64,000 nucleotides of DNA from Sanguibacter keddieii. GTDB taxonomy: Bacteria; Actinomycetota; Actinomycetes; Actinomycetales; Actinomycetaceae. Positions 8,410 through 17,426 of this stretch are shown in pieces (the stretch's first letter is position 1; the number at the start of each line of letters is the position of its first letter). Under the pieces are notes generated by a model. That model ran no database searches. It was not told the DNA's origin and worked only from the letters and a program-made list of their open reading frames with translations. Both the position numbers and the translations under genes were made by a program. Location: positions 62,001-126,000 of the forward strand of contig NZ_JVOJ01000036.1 in the NCBI RefSeq assembly GCF_001064145.1, given 5' to 3'.

Positions 8410-9513
8410 TCAGGCCCGCCGGGCGGTCAGGATCGAGCACAGTTCGCGCAGCATAGCGCGAGCATTCTCATCGAGGGGGCTCGCTTCGACAGTGGCGTCT
8501 CCGTCGGCCACGAGGCTCGCAATCTCAGCCTCGTGGGCGGCGCGCCCGTTGCGTTCCACGATGTCGGTAGCAGTCGCGATCTGCTGCGCCGAGGCCTCGG
8601 CCACCCCAAGAACGTCGGTGAGGGCGCGTCGCTCGGCGGGGGAGGAGGCCTCCCACGTGAGTGCCAGGAGTGCAGTGCGCTTCCCTTCGCGCAGGTCGTC
8701 GCCGGCGGGCTTGCCGGTCACTGCCGGGTCTCCGAAGACACCGAGATCATCATCGCGCAGCTGGAAGGCCAGGCCCCACGGCGTCAGAATCGTCTCGAGG
8801 ACATCGAGCAGGCCAGCGACGTGATCGAACGATGGCGCTGCGCAGATCGCTCCGAGGAGTGCCGGGTGGACGACCGAGTAGTGAGCTGACTTGTGCAGTG
8901 CCACCTCAAGCGAGTCGCTCATCCTGAGTGCATCCGTGTGCTCTGGGTCAAGCGGGGTCTGCTCGGCGGAGATGTCGAGGTACTGCCCCAGTGCGACCTC
9001 CGCGTGCATGTCGGCGAATCGGCGGGCAAAAGCGTGGGCGCAGTCCTCGGGCAGCGTCAGGGCCTGCTCGTCTGCGGCAGCCGTTGCCGCCGAAAAGAGG
9101 AAGTCACCGACCAAGATGGCGCTGTGCCGACCGAAATCCGTCGACGATCCGATCCACGACTGCGCGGCGTGGTGATCCGCGAGCGTGCGGTGAGGGGTGG
9201 GCATGCCGCGTCGTTCGTCCGCTTTGTCGATGATGTCGTCGTGGACGAGGGCGCTCGCCTGATAGAGCTCCAGCGCCGCGCTGAGATGGGGGAGCGACAC
9301 GTCCTCGATGGGAGTCGCGGAACTGAGCGCGTAGCCCACGTGCGCCATGAGAGCACGGAATCGCTTCCCCCCAGAGACCGACGCAAGGACAGCGCGAGAG
9401 AACTCCTCGGATCGGCCGGAACCTCCTGCGCGGGCGAGGAGATGGGCGAGGCTGGTGGCCGTCGCCTCGTCGATTGATGGACGCAGCGTTGCGAAACTGT
9501 CGCTCAGAGTCAT
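8410..9513 (-). CDS. Polyprenyl diphosphate synthase (geranylgeranyl-PP synthase type)
   Basis: The 367-residue trans-isoprenyl diphosphate synthase condenses IPP with allylic diphosphates. The first aspartate-rich motif is VHDDIID (D92, D93, D96) and the second is QLRDDDLGVFGD (about 251-262); GGKRFRA near 48-54 is the IPP-binding part. It resembles the mycobacterial IdsA2 type found in the same neighbourhood. Likely products are prenyl chains for menaquinone, carotenoid or polyprenyl carriers; chain length cannot be read safely from sequence. It starts at ATG 9513, six bases after a TAGAGT hexamer (9520-9525) and without a ribosome site, so it is probably leaderless. It is divergent from the sigma factor gene. 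Confidence 0.88.
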   Translation of the reverse strand: MTLSDSFATLRPSIDEATATSLAHLLARAGGSGRSEEFSRAVLASVSGGKRFRALMAHVGYALSSATPIEDVSLPHLSAALELYQASALVHDDIIDKADERRGMPTPHRTLADHHAAQSWIGSSTDFGRHSAILVGDFLFSAATAAADEQALTLPEDCAHAFARRFADMHAEVALGQYLDISAEQTPLDPEHTDALRMSDSLEVALHKSAHYSVVHPALLGAICAAPSFDHVAGLLDVLETILTPWGLAFQLRDDDLGVFGDPAVTGKPAGDDLREGKRTALLALTWEASSPAERRALTDVLGVAEASAQQIATATDIVERNGRAAHEAEIASLVADGDATVEASPLDENARAMLRELCSILTARRA

Positions 9514-9674
9514 ACGCTCACTCTAACTGAGGAACGAGTGAGCGGGTGCGCCCAAGGCGGGGGATCCTCACACCTACCGTCAGGAAAACTAAACGGCAAG
9601 GCACTAGACTTGGCGCTGGTATGCCGATTTGCAATCGGCTCCGTTGTGCATGCCCATCAATGAAAGGGACCCGT

Positions 9675-11273
<1,599 letters not shown>

Positions 11274-11290
11274 CGCGCTTTCTACACCTC

Positions 11291-11322
11291 CGAGGGCCGG
11301 GAACAATCGTTCCCGGCCCTCG
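11291..11322 (+). terminator. rpoD terminator hairpin
   Basis: A near-perfect stem (CGAGGGCCGGGAAC with GTTCCCGGCCCTCG) begins 17 bases after the sigma factor stop. There is no T-tract, as is common in high-GC actinomycetes. Confidence 0.8.
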
Positions 11323-11399
11323 TGACAACATCGTCACAATGCGTGTGTGTGCGGGTGGCATCCTCGCGTATTGAGGTTCTCGTGAGGCAGGATAATCAC

Positions 11400-11798
11400 A
11401 TGCTTGAGGGTGCTCTGATTCTTGTTGTGACCGTCGTTCTGGTCCTCGTCGTCGCGGGTGGCGTCGTCGCCGTCTTGGCGCTGTCTCGGCGCAGCGCGGA
11501 CGAGTGGAAGGGCGTCATCAAGCGAGAGAGTGAGGAGATCGCCGACGAGGTGAAGACCCATCACTCGCTTCCCAAGCGTGCCTCCTCGTCGCCCGACGGG
11601 CCCGTGGTTCCTCGTACGGCGTCCCTGCAGTCGCTCCTGCAAAGCGCTGAGTCGAAGAGCGCCTACTTCGACGCTGACCGTCTGCCCGGCATCGACCGCC
11701 TCGAAACGGTGACTGATCGCGTGAGCGTGCGCTTCGACCGTGGCCGCCGCAGCGCTGACGGCGGCGGGCAGTCCGCGCAGGAGTCAACGCAGCCGTAA
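11400..11798 (+). CDS. Small single-pass membrane protein, function unknown
   Basis: The 132-residue product has an N-terminal transmembrane helix (residues 3-25, ALILVVTVVLVLVVAGGVVA) and then a charged cytoplasmic tail rich in serine and arginine. The tail carries two short hydrophobic segments (TASLQSLLQSAESKSAYFDADRLPGIDRLETV). I do not recognise the family. The ATG at 11400 is used; GTG 11382 in frame is possible, since the GAGG at 11384-11387 fits neither start well. Its partner downstream is ftsY, also a membrane-tethered protein, 58 bp away. A perfect palindrome in that gap may end this transcript. The gene is short but has clear actinomycete codon use and hydropathy, so it is probably real. 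Confidence 0.6.
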   Translation: MLEGALILVVTVVLVLVVAGGVVAVLALSRRSADEWKGVIKRESEEIADEVKTHHSLPKRASSSPDGPVVPRTASLQSLLQSAESKSAYFDADRLPGIDRLETVTDRVSVRFDRGRRSADGGGQSAQESTQP

Positions 11799-11830
11799 GA
11801 CAGTGATGCCGCACTCAGGTTTTCTGTCAC

Positions 11831-11866
11831 AAGCGTCCATAGGGGATAATGACCCTATGGACGCTT
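11831..11866. promoter_or_regulatory. Perfect 14-bp inverted repeat spanning the ftsY -10 box and start codon
   Basis: Arms AAGCGTCCATAGGG (11831-11844) and CCCTATGGACGCTT (11853-11866) are exact complements around an eight-base centre GATAATGA. The centre holds a -10-like GATAAT (11845-11850). The ftsY ATG at 11857 lies inside the right arm, six bases after that hexamer. The right arm continues into TTATTT. The block can be read as an operator on a leaderless promoter, as an RNA hairpin hiding the start codon in read-through transcripts, or as an intrinsic terminator with a T-rich tail for the upstream gene. Confidence 0.7.
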
Positions 11867-13098
11867 TTATTTCCACCCTCCAATCGCCGTGGGCGGTCGT
11901 TATCGCCCTGGCCGTCGCCGTGCTTATCGGCGTCGTTATTCGCTTGGCCGTGAGTTCGCGTCGGCGTTCCGGCCAGGACGTGACCCCTCAGCCTCAGGCG
12001 CAGGCTCCCGTCGAGGCCCTGCCCGACACACCTGCCGAGGCGTCGCTTGATAACACGGACCAGCCTCGAGCAGGTCCGGCAGATACCGTTGAGCCCACGC
12101 CTGACCAGAGCCCTGAGGCTCCCGCAACCCCGGCCTCGTCCATCGAGCGCCCCGAACCCGTGCGCGGACGCATGGAGCGTCTGCGCGAACGTCTCGCGTC
12201 TTCCGGCTCGCTGGGCCGGGCGATCCTCGGTGTTCTCAGCCGCGGGCAGCTCGGTGCCGCCGACTGGGAGGAGATCGAGGAGTCTCTCCTCATCGCTGAC
12301 CTCGGCCTTGAGGCCACCGACACGCTGATGGAAGCCCTCAAGCGTCGCGTCGCGGTCGAGTCGGTGACGGACGAAGCGCGCATCCGCGAGATCCTTCGCG
12401 AGGAGCTCCTGGCCCTCGTTGATCCCTCCATGGATCGCTCTCTCAACCTTGAGCGCCCTGAGGTCGACGGTTCCGCTAAGCCTGCCGTCGTCCTGATGGT
12501 CGGTGTGAACGGCACCGGAAAGACCACGACTGTCGGCAAGCTCGCACGCATCCTCGTTGCGGAAGACAAGTCTGTGATCCTGGGTGCCGCCGATACCTTC
12601 CGTGCCGCCGCCGCCGACCAGCTAGCCACGTGGGGCGAGCGAGTTGGCGTTGATGTCGTGCGCAGCGACCGCGAGGGTGCCGACCCGGCCTCCGTCGCGT
12701 TTGAAGCCGTGCGTGAGGGCGTTGAGCGTGACGTCGACGTCGTTCTCGTCGACACTGCGGGACGCCTGCAGAACAAGTCCACGCTGATGGACGAGCTCGG
12801 CAAGATTAAGCGCGTCATGACCAAGCAGGCACCGGTCTCCGAGGTCCTTCTGGTGCTTGATGCCACTACCGGCCAGAACGGCATGAAGCAGGCCGAGGTC
12901 TTCGCGGAGGCCACCGGCGTGACCGGCATCGTTCTGACGAAGCTCGACGGCTCCGCCAAGGGCGGCATCGTCGTCTCCGTCCAGCGTGCGCTGGGCGTTC
13001 CGGTGAAGTTCGTTGGCCTCGGCGAGGGTGCCGACGATCTGGCACCCTTCGATCCGCAGGGCTTCGTCGACGCGATTGTGGGTTCCGCGCAGGGCTGA
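11857..13098 (+). CDS. ftsY: Signal recognition particle receptor FtsY
   Basis: The 413-residue GTPase is the membrane receptor for SRP-bound ribosomes. An N-terminal membrane segment (residues 11-33, WAVVIALAVAVLIGVVIRLAV) is followed by an acidic, proline-rich linker to about residue 110, then the N domain and the G domain. G-domain motifs seen are GVNGTGKTTT (about 216-225), the insertion-box DTFRAAAADQL, DTAGRLQNKSTLMDELGK, and TKLDGSAKGG. Start ATG 11857 is chosen because the membrane helix begins directly after it; the upstream in-frame extension is basic and unlike the family. AGGGGA lies 10 bases upstream, but a -10-like GATAAT six bases away suggests leaderless initiation within a 14-bp palindrome. 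Its partner gene ffh follows after a terminator. Confidence 0.94.
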   Translation: MDAFISTLQSPWAVVIALAVAVLIGVVIRLAVSSRRRSGQDVTPQPQAQAPVEALPDTPAEASLDNTDQPRAGPADTVEPTPDQSPEAPATPASSIERPEPVRGRMERLRERLASSGSLGRAILGVLSRGQLGAADWEEIEESLLIADLGLEATDTLMEALKRRVAVESVTDEARIREILREELLALVDPSMDRSLNLERPEVDGSAKPAVVLMVGVNGTGKTTTVGKLARILVAEDKSVILGAADTFRAAAADQLATWGERVGVDVVRSDREGADPASVAFEAVREGVERDVDVVLVDTAGRLQNKSTLMDELGKIKRVMTKQAPVSEVLLVLDATTGQNGMKQAEVFAEATGVTGIVLTKLDGSAKGGIVVSVQRALGVPVKFVGLGEGADDLAPFDPQGFVDAIVGSAQG

Positions 13099-13118
13099 AC
13101 CCCACCACCATGACGCGT

Positions 13119-13155
13119 ACCTCGGCCCCGGTGAGACGACTCCCGGGGCCGAGGT
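13119..13155 (+). terminator. ftsY terminator hairpin
   Basis: Arms ACCTCGGCCCCGG and CCGGGGCCGAGGT pair around a loop of about ten bases, 21 bases after the ftsY stop. This separates ftsY from ffh transcription. Confidence 0.8.
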
Positions 13156-13200
13156 GCGCTAACCTGTGCCTAGTACAGCCGCCATCTTGGGAGTAAACAC

Positions 13201-14784
13201 GTGTTTGGAAACCTGTCAGATCGTCTGAGCCAGTCGTTCCGTAGCCTGCGCAGCCGCGGCGTCCTGACCGAGTCGGACGTTGATCACGCGATTTCCGACA
13301 TTCGTCGCGCCCTCATCGACGCCGACGTTGCGCTTCCCGTCGTTCGCCAGTTCACCACGCAGGTGCGCGAAAAGGCCTATGGTGCGGCCCGCTCGAAGGC
13401 TCTCAACCCGGGTCAGCAGGTTGTCTCCATCGTGCACGAGGAACTCGTCGAGATCCTCGGCGGTGCCACGCGTGAGCTGACCTTCGCCCAGTCCGGTCCC
13501 ACCGTTTTCATGCTCGCTGGCCTCCAGGGTGCCGGTAAGACCACCCTCGCCGGAAAGCTGGGTAAGTGGCTGCGCGAGGAGGGCAAGACCGTCCTGCTCG
13601 TCGCCTCCGACCTCCAGCGCCCCAATGCCGTCCAGCAGCTTCAGGTTGTCGGCGAGCGCGCCGGCGTCAAGGTGTGGGCGCCCGAGCCCGGCAACGGCGT
13701 CGGCAACCCCGTCGAGGTCGCGCGCAGCGGCGTCGAGTTTGCCCGCCAGAGCGGCATCAACGTGGTCATCGTCGATACGGCCGGTCGCCTCGGCGTCGAC
13801 CAGGAGATGATGGACCAGGCGATCGCCATCCGCGACGCCGTCAACCCCCACGAGATCATGTTCGTCCTCGACGCCATGGTCGGTCAGGACGCCGTCTCCA
13901 CCTCGACGGCGTTCCGTGACGGCGTCGGTTTCACGGGCGTCGTCCTGTCCAAGCTGGACGGCGACGCGCGCGGCGGTGCCGCGCTGTCCGTTCGCGGCGT
14001 GACCGGCGCGCCGATCCTGTTTGCCTCGACGGGCGAGGGCCTCGACGACTTTGAGCGCTTCCACGCCGACCGTATGGCCGGCCGTATCCTCGACATGGGT
14101 GACATCCTCACCCTTATCGAGCAGGCCGAAAAGAAGATGGACGCCGAGGAGGCCGAGAAGGTCGCGGCCAAGGCGATGGCCGGCCAGCTCACCCTCGCCG
14201 ACTTCCTGAGCCAGCTTCAGCAGATCAAGAAGCTCGGATCGATGAAGAAGATGCTCGGTATGATCCCGGGTGCCGCGCAGATGCGCGAGCAGATTGAGAA
14301 CTTCGACGAGCGCGAGGTCTCCCGCGTCGAGGCCATCGTTCGCTCGATGACCCCTGCCGAGCGCGAGGACGTGTCGATCCTTAACGGCTCGCGTCGCGCG
14401 CGTATCGCCCGCGGTTCCGGTACCACAGTGACCGAGGTCAACCAGCTCGTGCAGCGCTTCGAGGCCGCGCGCGAGATGATGGCGCAGATGGGCCAGATGG
14501 GTGGCGGCGTTCCCGGCATGGGTGCACTGCCCGGCCGTGGTGGCAAGGCCAAGCAGAAGGCCAACGCGCGTAAGGCGCAGGCCCAGCGTGCTCGCATGAA
14601 GAAGAGCGCGCGCTCGGGTAACCCCGCGAAGCGCCGCCAGCAGGAGCTCGAGGCCATGCTGCCCCCGTCCGAGCGCAGCGCGCCTGCGGGCTCGTCCTTC
14701 GGCGTTGCCCAGGAGGCACCGGCGCCGCGTCCGACGATTGACGATCTGCCGGACGACGTCAAGCGCATGCTCGGCCAGCTCTGA
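13201..14784 (+). CDS. ffh: Signal recognition particle protein Ffh (SRP54)
   Basis: The 527-residue protein binds signal peptides and 4.5S-type RNA and docks with FtsY. The N domain (1-100) precedes a GTPase domain with GLQGAGKTTLAGKLG (about 102-116), SDLQRPNAVQQL, DTAGRLGVDQEMM and SKLDGDARGGAAL. The methionine-rich M domain (about 300-460) includes KKMLGMIPGA and the RNA-binding SRRARIARGSGTTVTEVNQL segment. The C-terminal tail is longer than in E. coli and basic (KAKQKANARKAQAQRARMKK), as usual in actinomycetes. It starts at GTG 13201 after GGGAG. The stop at 14784 is three bases before the amidohydrolase start, so the two genes are co-transcribed. Confidence 0.95.
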   Translation: MFGNLSDRLSQSFRSLRSRGVLTESDVDHAISDIRRALIDADVALPVVRQFTTQVREKAYGAARSKALNPGQQVVSIVHEELVEILGGATRELTFAQSGPTVFMLAGLQGAGKTTLAGKLGKWLREEGKTVLLVASDLQRPNAVQQLQVVGERAGVKVWAPEPGNGVGNPVEVARSGVEFARQSGINVVIVDTAGRLGVDQEMMDQAIAIRDAVNPHEIMFVLDAMVGQDAVSTSTAFRDGVGFTGVVLSKLDGDARGGAALSVRGVTGAPILFASTGEGLDDFERFHADRMAGRILDMGDILTLIEQAEKKMDAEEAEKVAAKAMAGQLTLADFLSQLQQIKKLGSMKKMLGMIPGAAQMREQIENFDEREVSRVEAIVRSMTPAEREDVSILNGSRRARIARGSGTTVTEVNQLVQRFEAAREMMAQMGQMGGGVPGMGALPGRGGKAKQKANARKAQAQRARMKKSARSGNPAKRRQQELEAMLPPSERSAPAGSSFGVAQEAPAPRPTIDDLPDDVKRMLGQL

Positions 14785-14787
14785 GGC

Positions 14788-15894
14788 ATGGCGTTCTCCG
14801 GCCTCGCCCTGTGGGCGGATAACGTGTCCGAGCGCCCATCGTGGGTGCGCGGCACATGGTGCGTCGACGGGGGAGTGATCCGGCGCGTCTCCGACGAAAC
14901 GGAGGCTCCTTCGGTCGGTGTCATTGTGCCCGGCATGGTGGATACGCACTGCCACATCGGCTACTCGGAGACCGGTTCGGTGTCCGAAGATGAGATGGTG
15001 GAGCAGGCTCGGATAACGCTCGGCAGTGGCGTGACCGTCGTACGCGACTGTGGCGTGCCGGTTGATAACTCGCCAGCGGCTCGCGCAACCGGCCTGCACC
15101 TGATCCGCTGCGGTCGCCATGTTGCGCGCCCGAAGCGCTACATGCGAGACCTGCCTCTTGACGTCGACGATCAGCGCGAGCTCCCCGCGGTGCTCGCCTC
15201 GATGGTGCACTCCTCCGACGGGTGGGTCAAGATCGTCGGAGACTGGATCGACCGCAGCGCCGGGGCGGACTCGGACCTCATGCCCCTGTGGGACCCCGCC
15301 GTGTTGACGGACGCTGTTGCCGCAGTTCACGAGGCCGGGGCGAGGATCGCCGTCCACGCGTTCTCGCACCGCGTCATCGACTCGCTCATCGAGGCCGGCG
15401 TTGACGACATCGAACACGGCAGCGGTATCGATGCGGATCAGGCCAGCGAGATTGCCGCACGAGGCATCGCGGTGACGCCAACGCTGCGCCAGGTCGAGAT
15501 CTTCAAGAACTTTGCCGCCCAGGCGGGGGCGAAGTACCCCGTCTATGCGGAGACGATGCAGGGCATGTACGACGCGCGGCGCGCCCACTTCCAGATGCTC
15601 GTCGACTCTGGCGTCCTTCTCCTCATGGGAACCGACTCAGGAGGTTATCAGGAGCACGGCACGATCGCCGGCGAGCTTGACCTGTGGCTCCAGTGGGGCG
15701 CGCCCGCCCAGCTCACGATCGATGCCGCGACGTGGGTGAGCCAGCGCTACCTTGGCTACCCCGGCCTCGTCGAGGGCGGTCCCGCTGATTTCCTCATCCT
15801 GGACGAGGATCCGAGGGACAACCCGACGATCCTCGCGAAGCCCGTGCGCGTCACGGTGGGGGGAACGTCTGTGTGGGAGCGGCCGTCCGCCTGA
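14788..15894 (+). CDS. Metal-dependent amidohydrolase (imidazolonepropionase/prolidase-like)
   Basis: The 368-residue protein belongs to the amidohydrolase superfamily. The metal-binding HxH is DTHCH (H54, H56) after the typical VPGMVDTH strand. A second-shell IAVHAFSH and DIEHGSG supply the two further histidines, and MGTDSGG supplies the final aspartate. Members hydrolyse amide or C-N bonds of small molecules; the substrate cannot be deduced. It starts three bases after ffh and ends in the promoter region of rpsP. Insertion of a catabolic-looking hydrolase into an SRP/ribosome gene run is typical of some actinomycetes, so it may only share the ffh promoter. Confidence 0.85.
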   Translation: MAFSGLALWADNVSERPSWVRGTWCVDGGVIRRVSDETEAPSVGVIVPGMVDTHCHIGYSETGSVSEDEMVEQARITLGSGVTVVRDCGVPVDNSPAARATGLHLIRCGRHVARPKRYMRDLPLDVDDQRELPAVLASMVHSSDGWVKIVGDWIDRSAGADSDLMPLWDPAVLTDAVAAVHEAGARIAVHAFSHRVIDSLIEAGVDDIEHGSGIDADQASEIAARGIAVTPTLRQVEIFKNFAAQAGAKYPVYAETMQGMYDARRAHFQMLVDSGVLLLMGTDSGGYQEHGTIAGELDLWLQWGAPAQLTIDAATWVSQRYLGYPGLVEGGPADFLILDEDPRDNPTILAKPVRVTVGGTSVWERPSA

Positions 15895-15949
15895 GCTCGT
15901 GGCAGTGATCGAATTAACCGATCCGCGGGACACGGCACTCGCTCCTGAC

Positions 15950-15979
15950 TTGGGATTGAGCGGCGAAATGTGGCATAAT
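15950..15979 (+). promoter_or_regulatory. Promoter of the rpsP operon
   Basis: TTGGGA (15950-15955) and CATAAT (15974-15979) are 18 bases apart. The predicted leader to the rpsP start is about 125 nt. Within it, GTCCCG (16029-16034) can pair with CGGGAC (16064-16069), so a regulatory structure is possible. Confidence 0.6.
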
Positions 15980-16110
15980 CGCTAGCTGTACCCGGCGGTT
16001 CGTAGACCCTCTCACTGCGTGCCGTCGTGTCCCGGTCCGATGCGACCCCTGTGTTTCCCACCTCGGGACGCAAAGGTCCACACCAATTCTGAAATGGAGA
16101 GACCACTCAA

Positions 16111-16578
16111 GTGGCAGTTCGAATTCGCCTGAAGCGCGTGGGTAAGATCCACGCCGCCCAGTACCGTGTTGTCGTCGTCGATTCGCGCAAGAAGCGTGAC
16201 GGCCGCGTCATTGAAGAGGTCGGTTACTACGATCCTCAGCCCAACCCGTCGATCATCCGCATCGACTCTGAGCGTGCCCAGTACTGGCTCGGTGTTGGCG
16301 CTCAGCCTTCCGACCAGGTCCGCAAGCTGCTGGTCCTGACCGGTGACATCGCCAAGTTCAACGGCAAGGCCGACGCTGTTTCCCGCGTCATCGTCTCCGA
16401 GGCCGACAAGGCCGCCCAGGCCGAGCAGGCCATCAAGGACGCCGAGGCTGCGGCCGAGAAGTCCAAGGCCGCTGCTTCCGCCAAGAAGGCCGAGGAAGAG
16501 GCCGCCGCTGCCGCAGCCGCCGCTGAGGCTGAGGCCGGCGAGCAGGCTTCCGACGAGGCCGCCGGAGAGGATGCCTGA
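16111..16578 (+). CDS. rpsP: 30S ribosomal protein bS16
   Basis: The 155-residue protein begins with the standard bS16 sequence ([31 protein letters not shown]...[12 protein letters not shown]) and has the [18 protein letters not shown] segment. It helps assemble the 5' domain of 16S rRNA. The core ends near residue 110; the remaining 45 residues are an alanine/glutamate/lysine-rich helix-like tail, a length seen in actinobacterial bS16. Start GTG 16111 has GGAGAG 10 bases upstream. It heads the cluster rpsP-khpA-rimM-trmD-rplS found across bacteria. Confidence 0.96.
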   Translation: MAVRIRLKRVGKIHAAQYRVVVVDSRKKRDGRVIEEVGYYDPQPNPSIIRIDSERAQYWLGVGAQPSDQVRKLLVLTGDIAKFNGKADAVSRVIVSEADKAAQAEQAIKDAEAAAEKSKAAASAKKAEEEAAAAAAAAEAEAGEQASDEAAGEDA

Positions 16579-16580
16579 GC

Positions 16581-16820
16581 ATGCTCGCCGACGCGTTGGA
16601 GCACCTGGTCAGCGGCATCGTTGACCACCCCGAAGATGTCGAGGTGACGCCTCGTTCCATGCGACGTGGCCAGCTTCTTGAGGTTCGCGTGAACCCCGAG
16701 GATCTGGGTCGCGTCATCGGACGCGGCGGTCGGACGGCTCGCGCGCTGCGCACCGTCATGGGTGCGTTGTCCACGCGTGGCACCGTCCGCGTTGATGTCG
16801 TCGACACGGATCGCGAGTAA
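16581..16820 (+). CDS. khpA: KH-domain RNA-binding protein KhpA
   Basis: The 79-residue protein is a single KH domain. The GxxG-type loop is in LGRVIGRGGRTARALRTVM, preceded by the VEVTPRSMRRGQLLEVRVNPEDLG strand-helix. KhpA (YlqC/Rv2908c type) binds RNA broadly, often with KhpB/Jag, and affects cell elongation in Gram-positive bacteria. It begins two bases after rpsP and is translationally coupled to it. Confidence 0.93.
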   Translation: MLADALEHLVSGIVDHPEDVEVTPRSMRRGQLLEVRVNPEDLGRVIGRGGRTARALRTVMGALSTRGTVRVDVVDTDRE

Positions 16821-16837
16821 GACTCGCACACGTCACG

Positions 16838-16866
16838 GAGGGGTCCGGCACTGCCGGGCCCCTTCG
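16838..16866 (+). terminator. Hairpin between khpA and rimM
   Basis: GAGGGGTCCGGC pairs with GCCGGGCCCCTTC around a short ACT loop, 18 bases after khpA, followed by TTCGTTGT. It may partly terminate or attenuate before rimM; the cluster is otherwise compact. Confidence 0.6.
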
Positions 16867-16909
16867 TTGTATCCTTCGGGGGAGTCCCCGTTTATCGTCA
16901 GGAGAACAC

Positions 16910-17422
16910 ATGCAGCTCACAGCCGCTATCGTCGGCCCCGCCCACGGTTTGCGAGGCGAGGTCATCGTGGACGTGCGCAGCGACGATCCCGAGGTGTTGG
17001 CACCCGGATCGCGCTTGGACATTGCGGGAGACCAGCGCACCCTGACAGTGCACAGCGTTCGCGTGCACAAGGATCGCGTGCTCGCTTCCTTCGAGGAGTG
17101 CTCGACCCGCGAGGAAGCGGAGGCCCTGCGCGGCGCCCGCCTGCTTGTCGACGCTCATCCCGAGGAGGATGCCTGGTACCCGCATGAGCTCAAGGGTCTT
17201 CAGGCGCGCACTCCGTCCGGCGATGTTCTCGGTACCGTTAGCGGACTGACCCCGGGTGCGGCTCAGGATTTACTCCTTGTTTCCACGGATAGCGGCACTG
17301 TCATGGTTCCCTTCGTGACGGCGCTCGTTCCGACGGTCGACGTTGAGGGAGGGGTCGTTGTGATCGACGCGCCTCCCGGCCTGTTTGACGACGATGCGGT
17401 GTCGGAACGCGAGGACAACTGA
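16910..17422 (+). CDS. rimM: Ribosome maturation factor RimM
   Basis: The 170-residue protein assists 30S head maturation through bS19. The N-terminal RimM beta-barrel shows IVGPAHGLRGEVIVDVRSDDPE and RVHKDRVLASFEECSTREEAEALRGARLLV. The PRC-barrel follows with DAWYPHELKGLQARTPSGDVLGTVSGLTPGAAQDLLLV and VPFVTALVPTVD. Start ATG 16910 follows CAGGAG. It is in the usual place directly before trmD, with a four-base gap between its stop and the trmD start. Confidence 0.95.
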   Translation: MQLTAAIVGPAHGLRGEVIVDVRSDDPEVLAPGSRLDIAGDQRTLTVHSVRVHKDRVLASFEECSTREEAEALRGARLLVDAHPEEDAWYPHELKGLQARTPSGDVLGTVSGLTPGAAQDLLLVSTDSGTVMVPFVTALVPTVDVEGGVVVIDAPPGLFDDDAVSEREDN

Positions 17423-17426
17423 CACC

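Noticed and set aside
13216-15588. A 790-codon open frame on the minus strand across ffh and the amidohydrolase
   Set aside because: It mirrors two well-supported genes and has low-complexity arginine, glycine and leucine composition with no recognisable motif.
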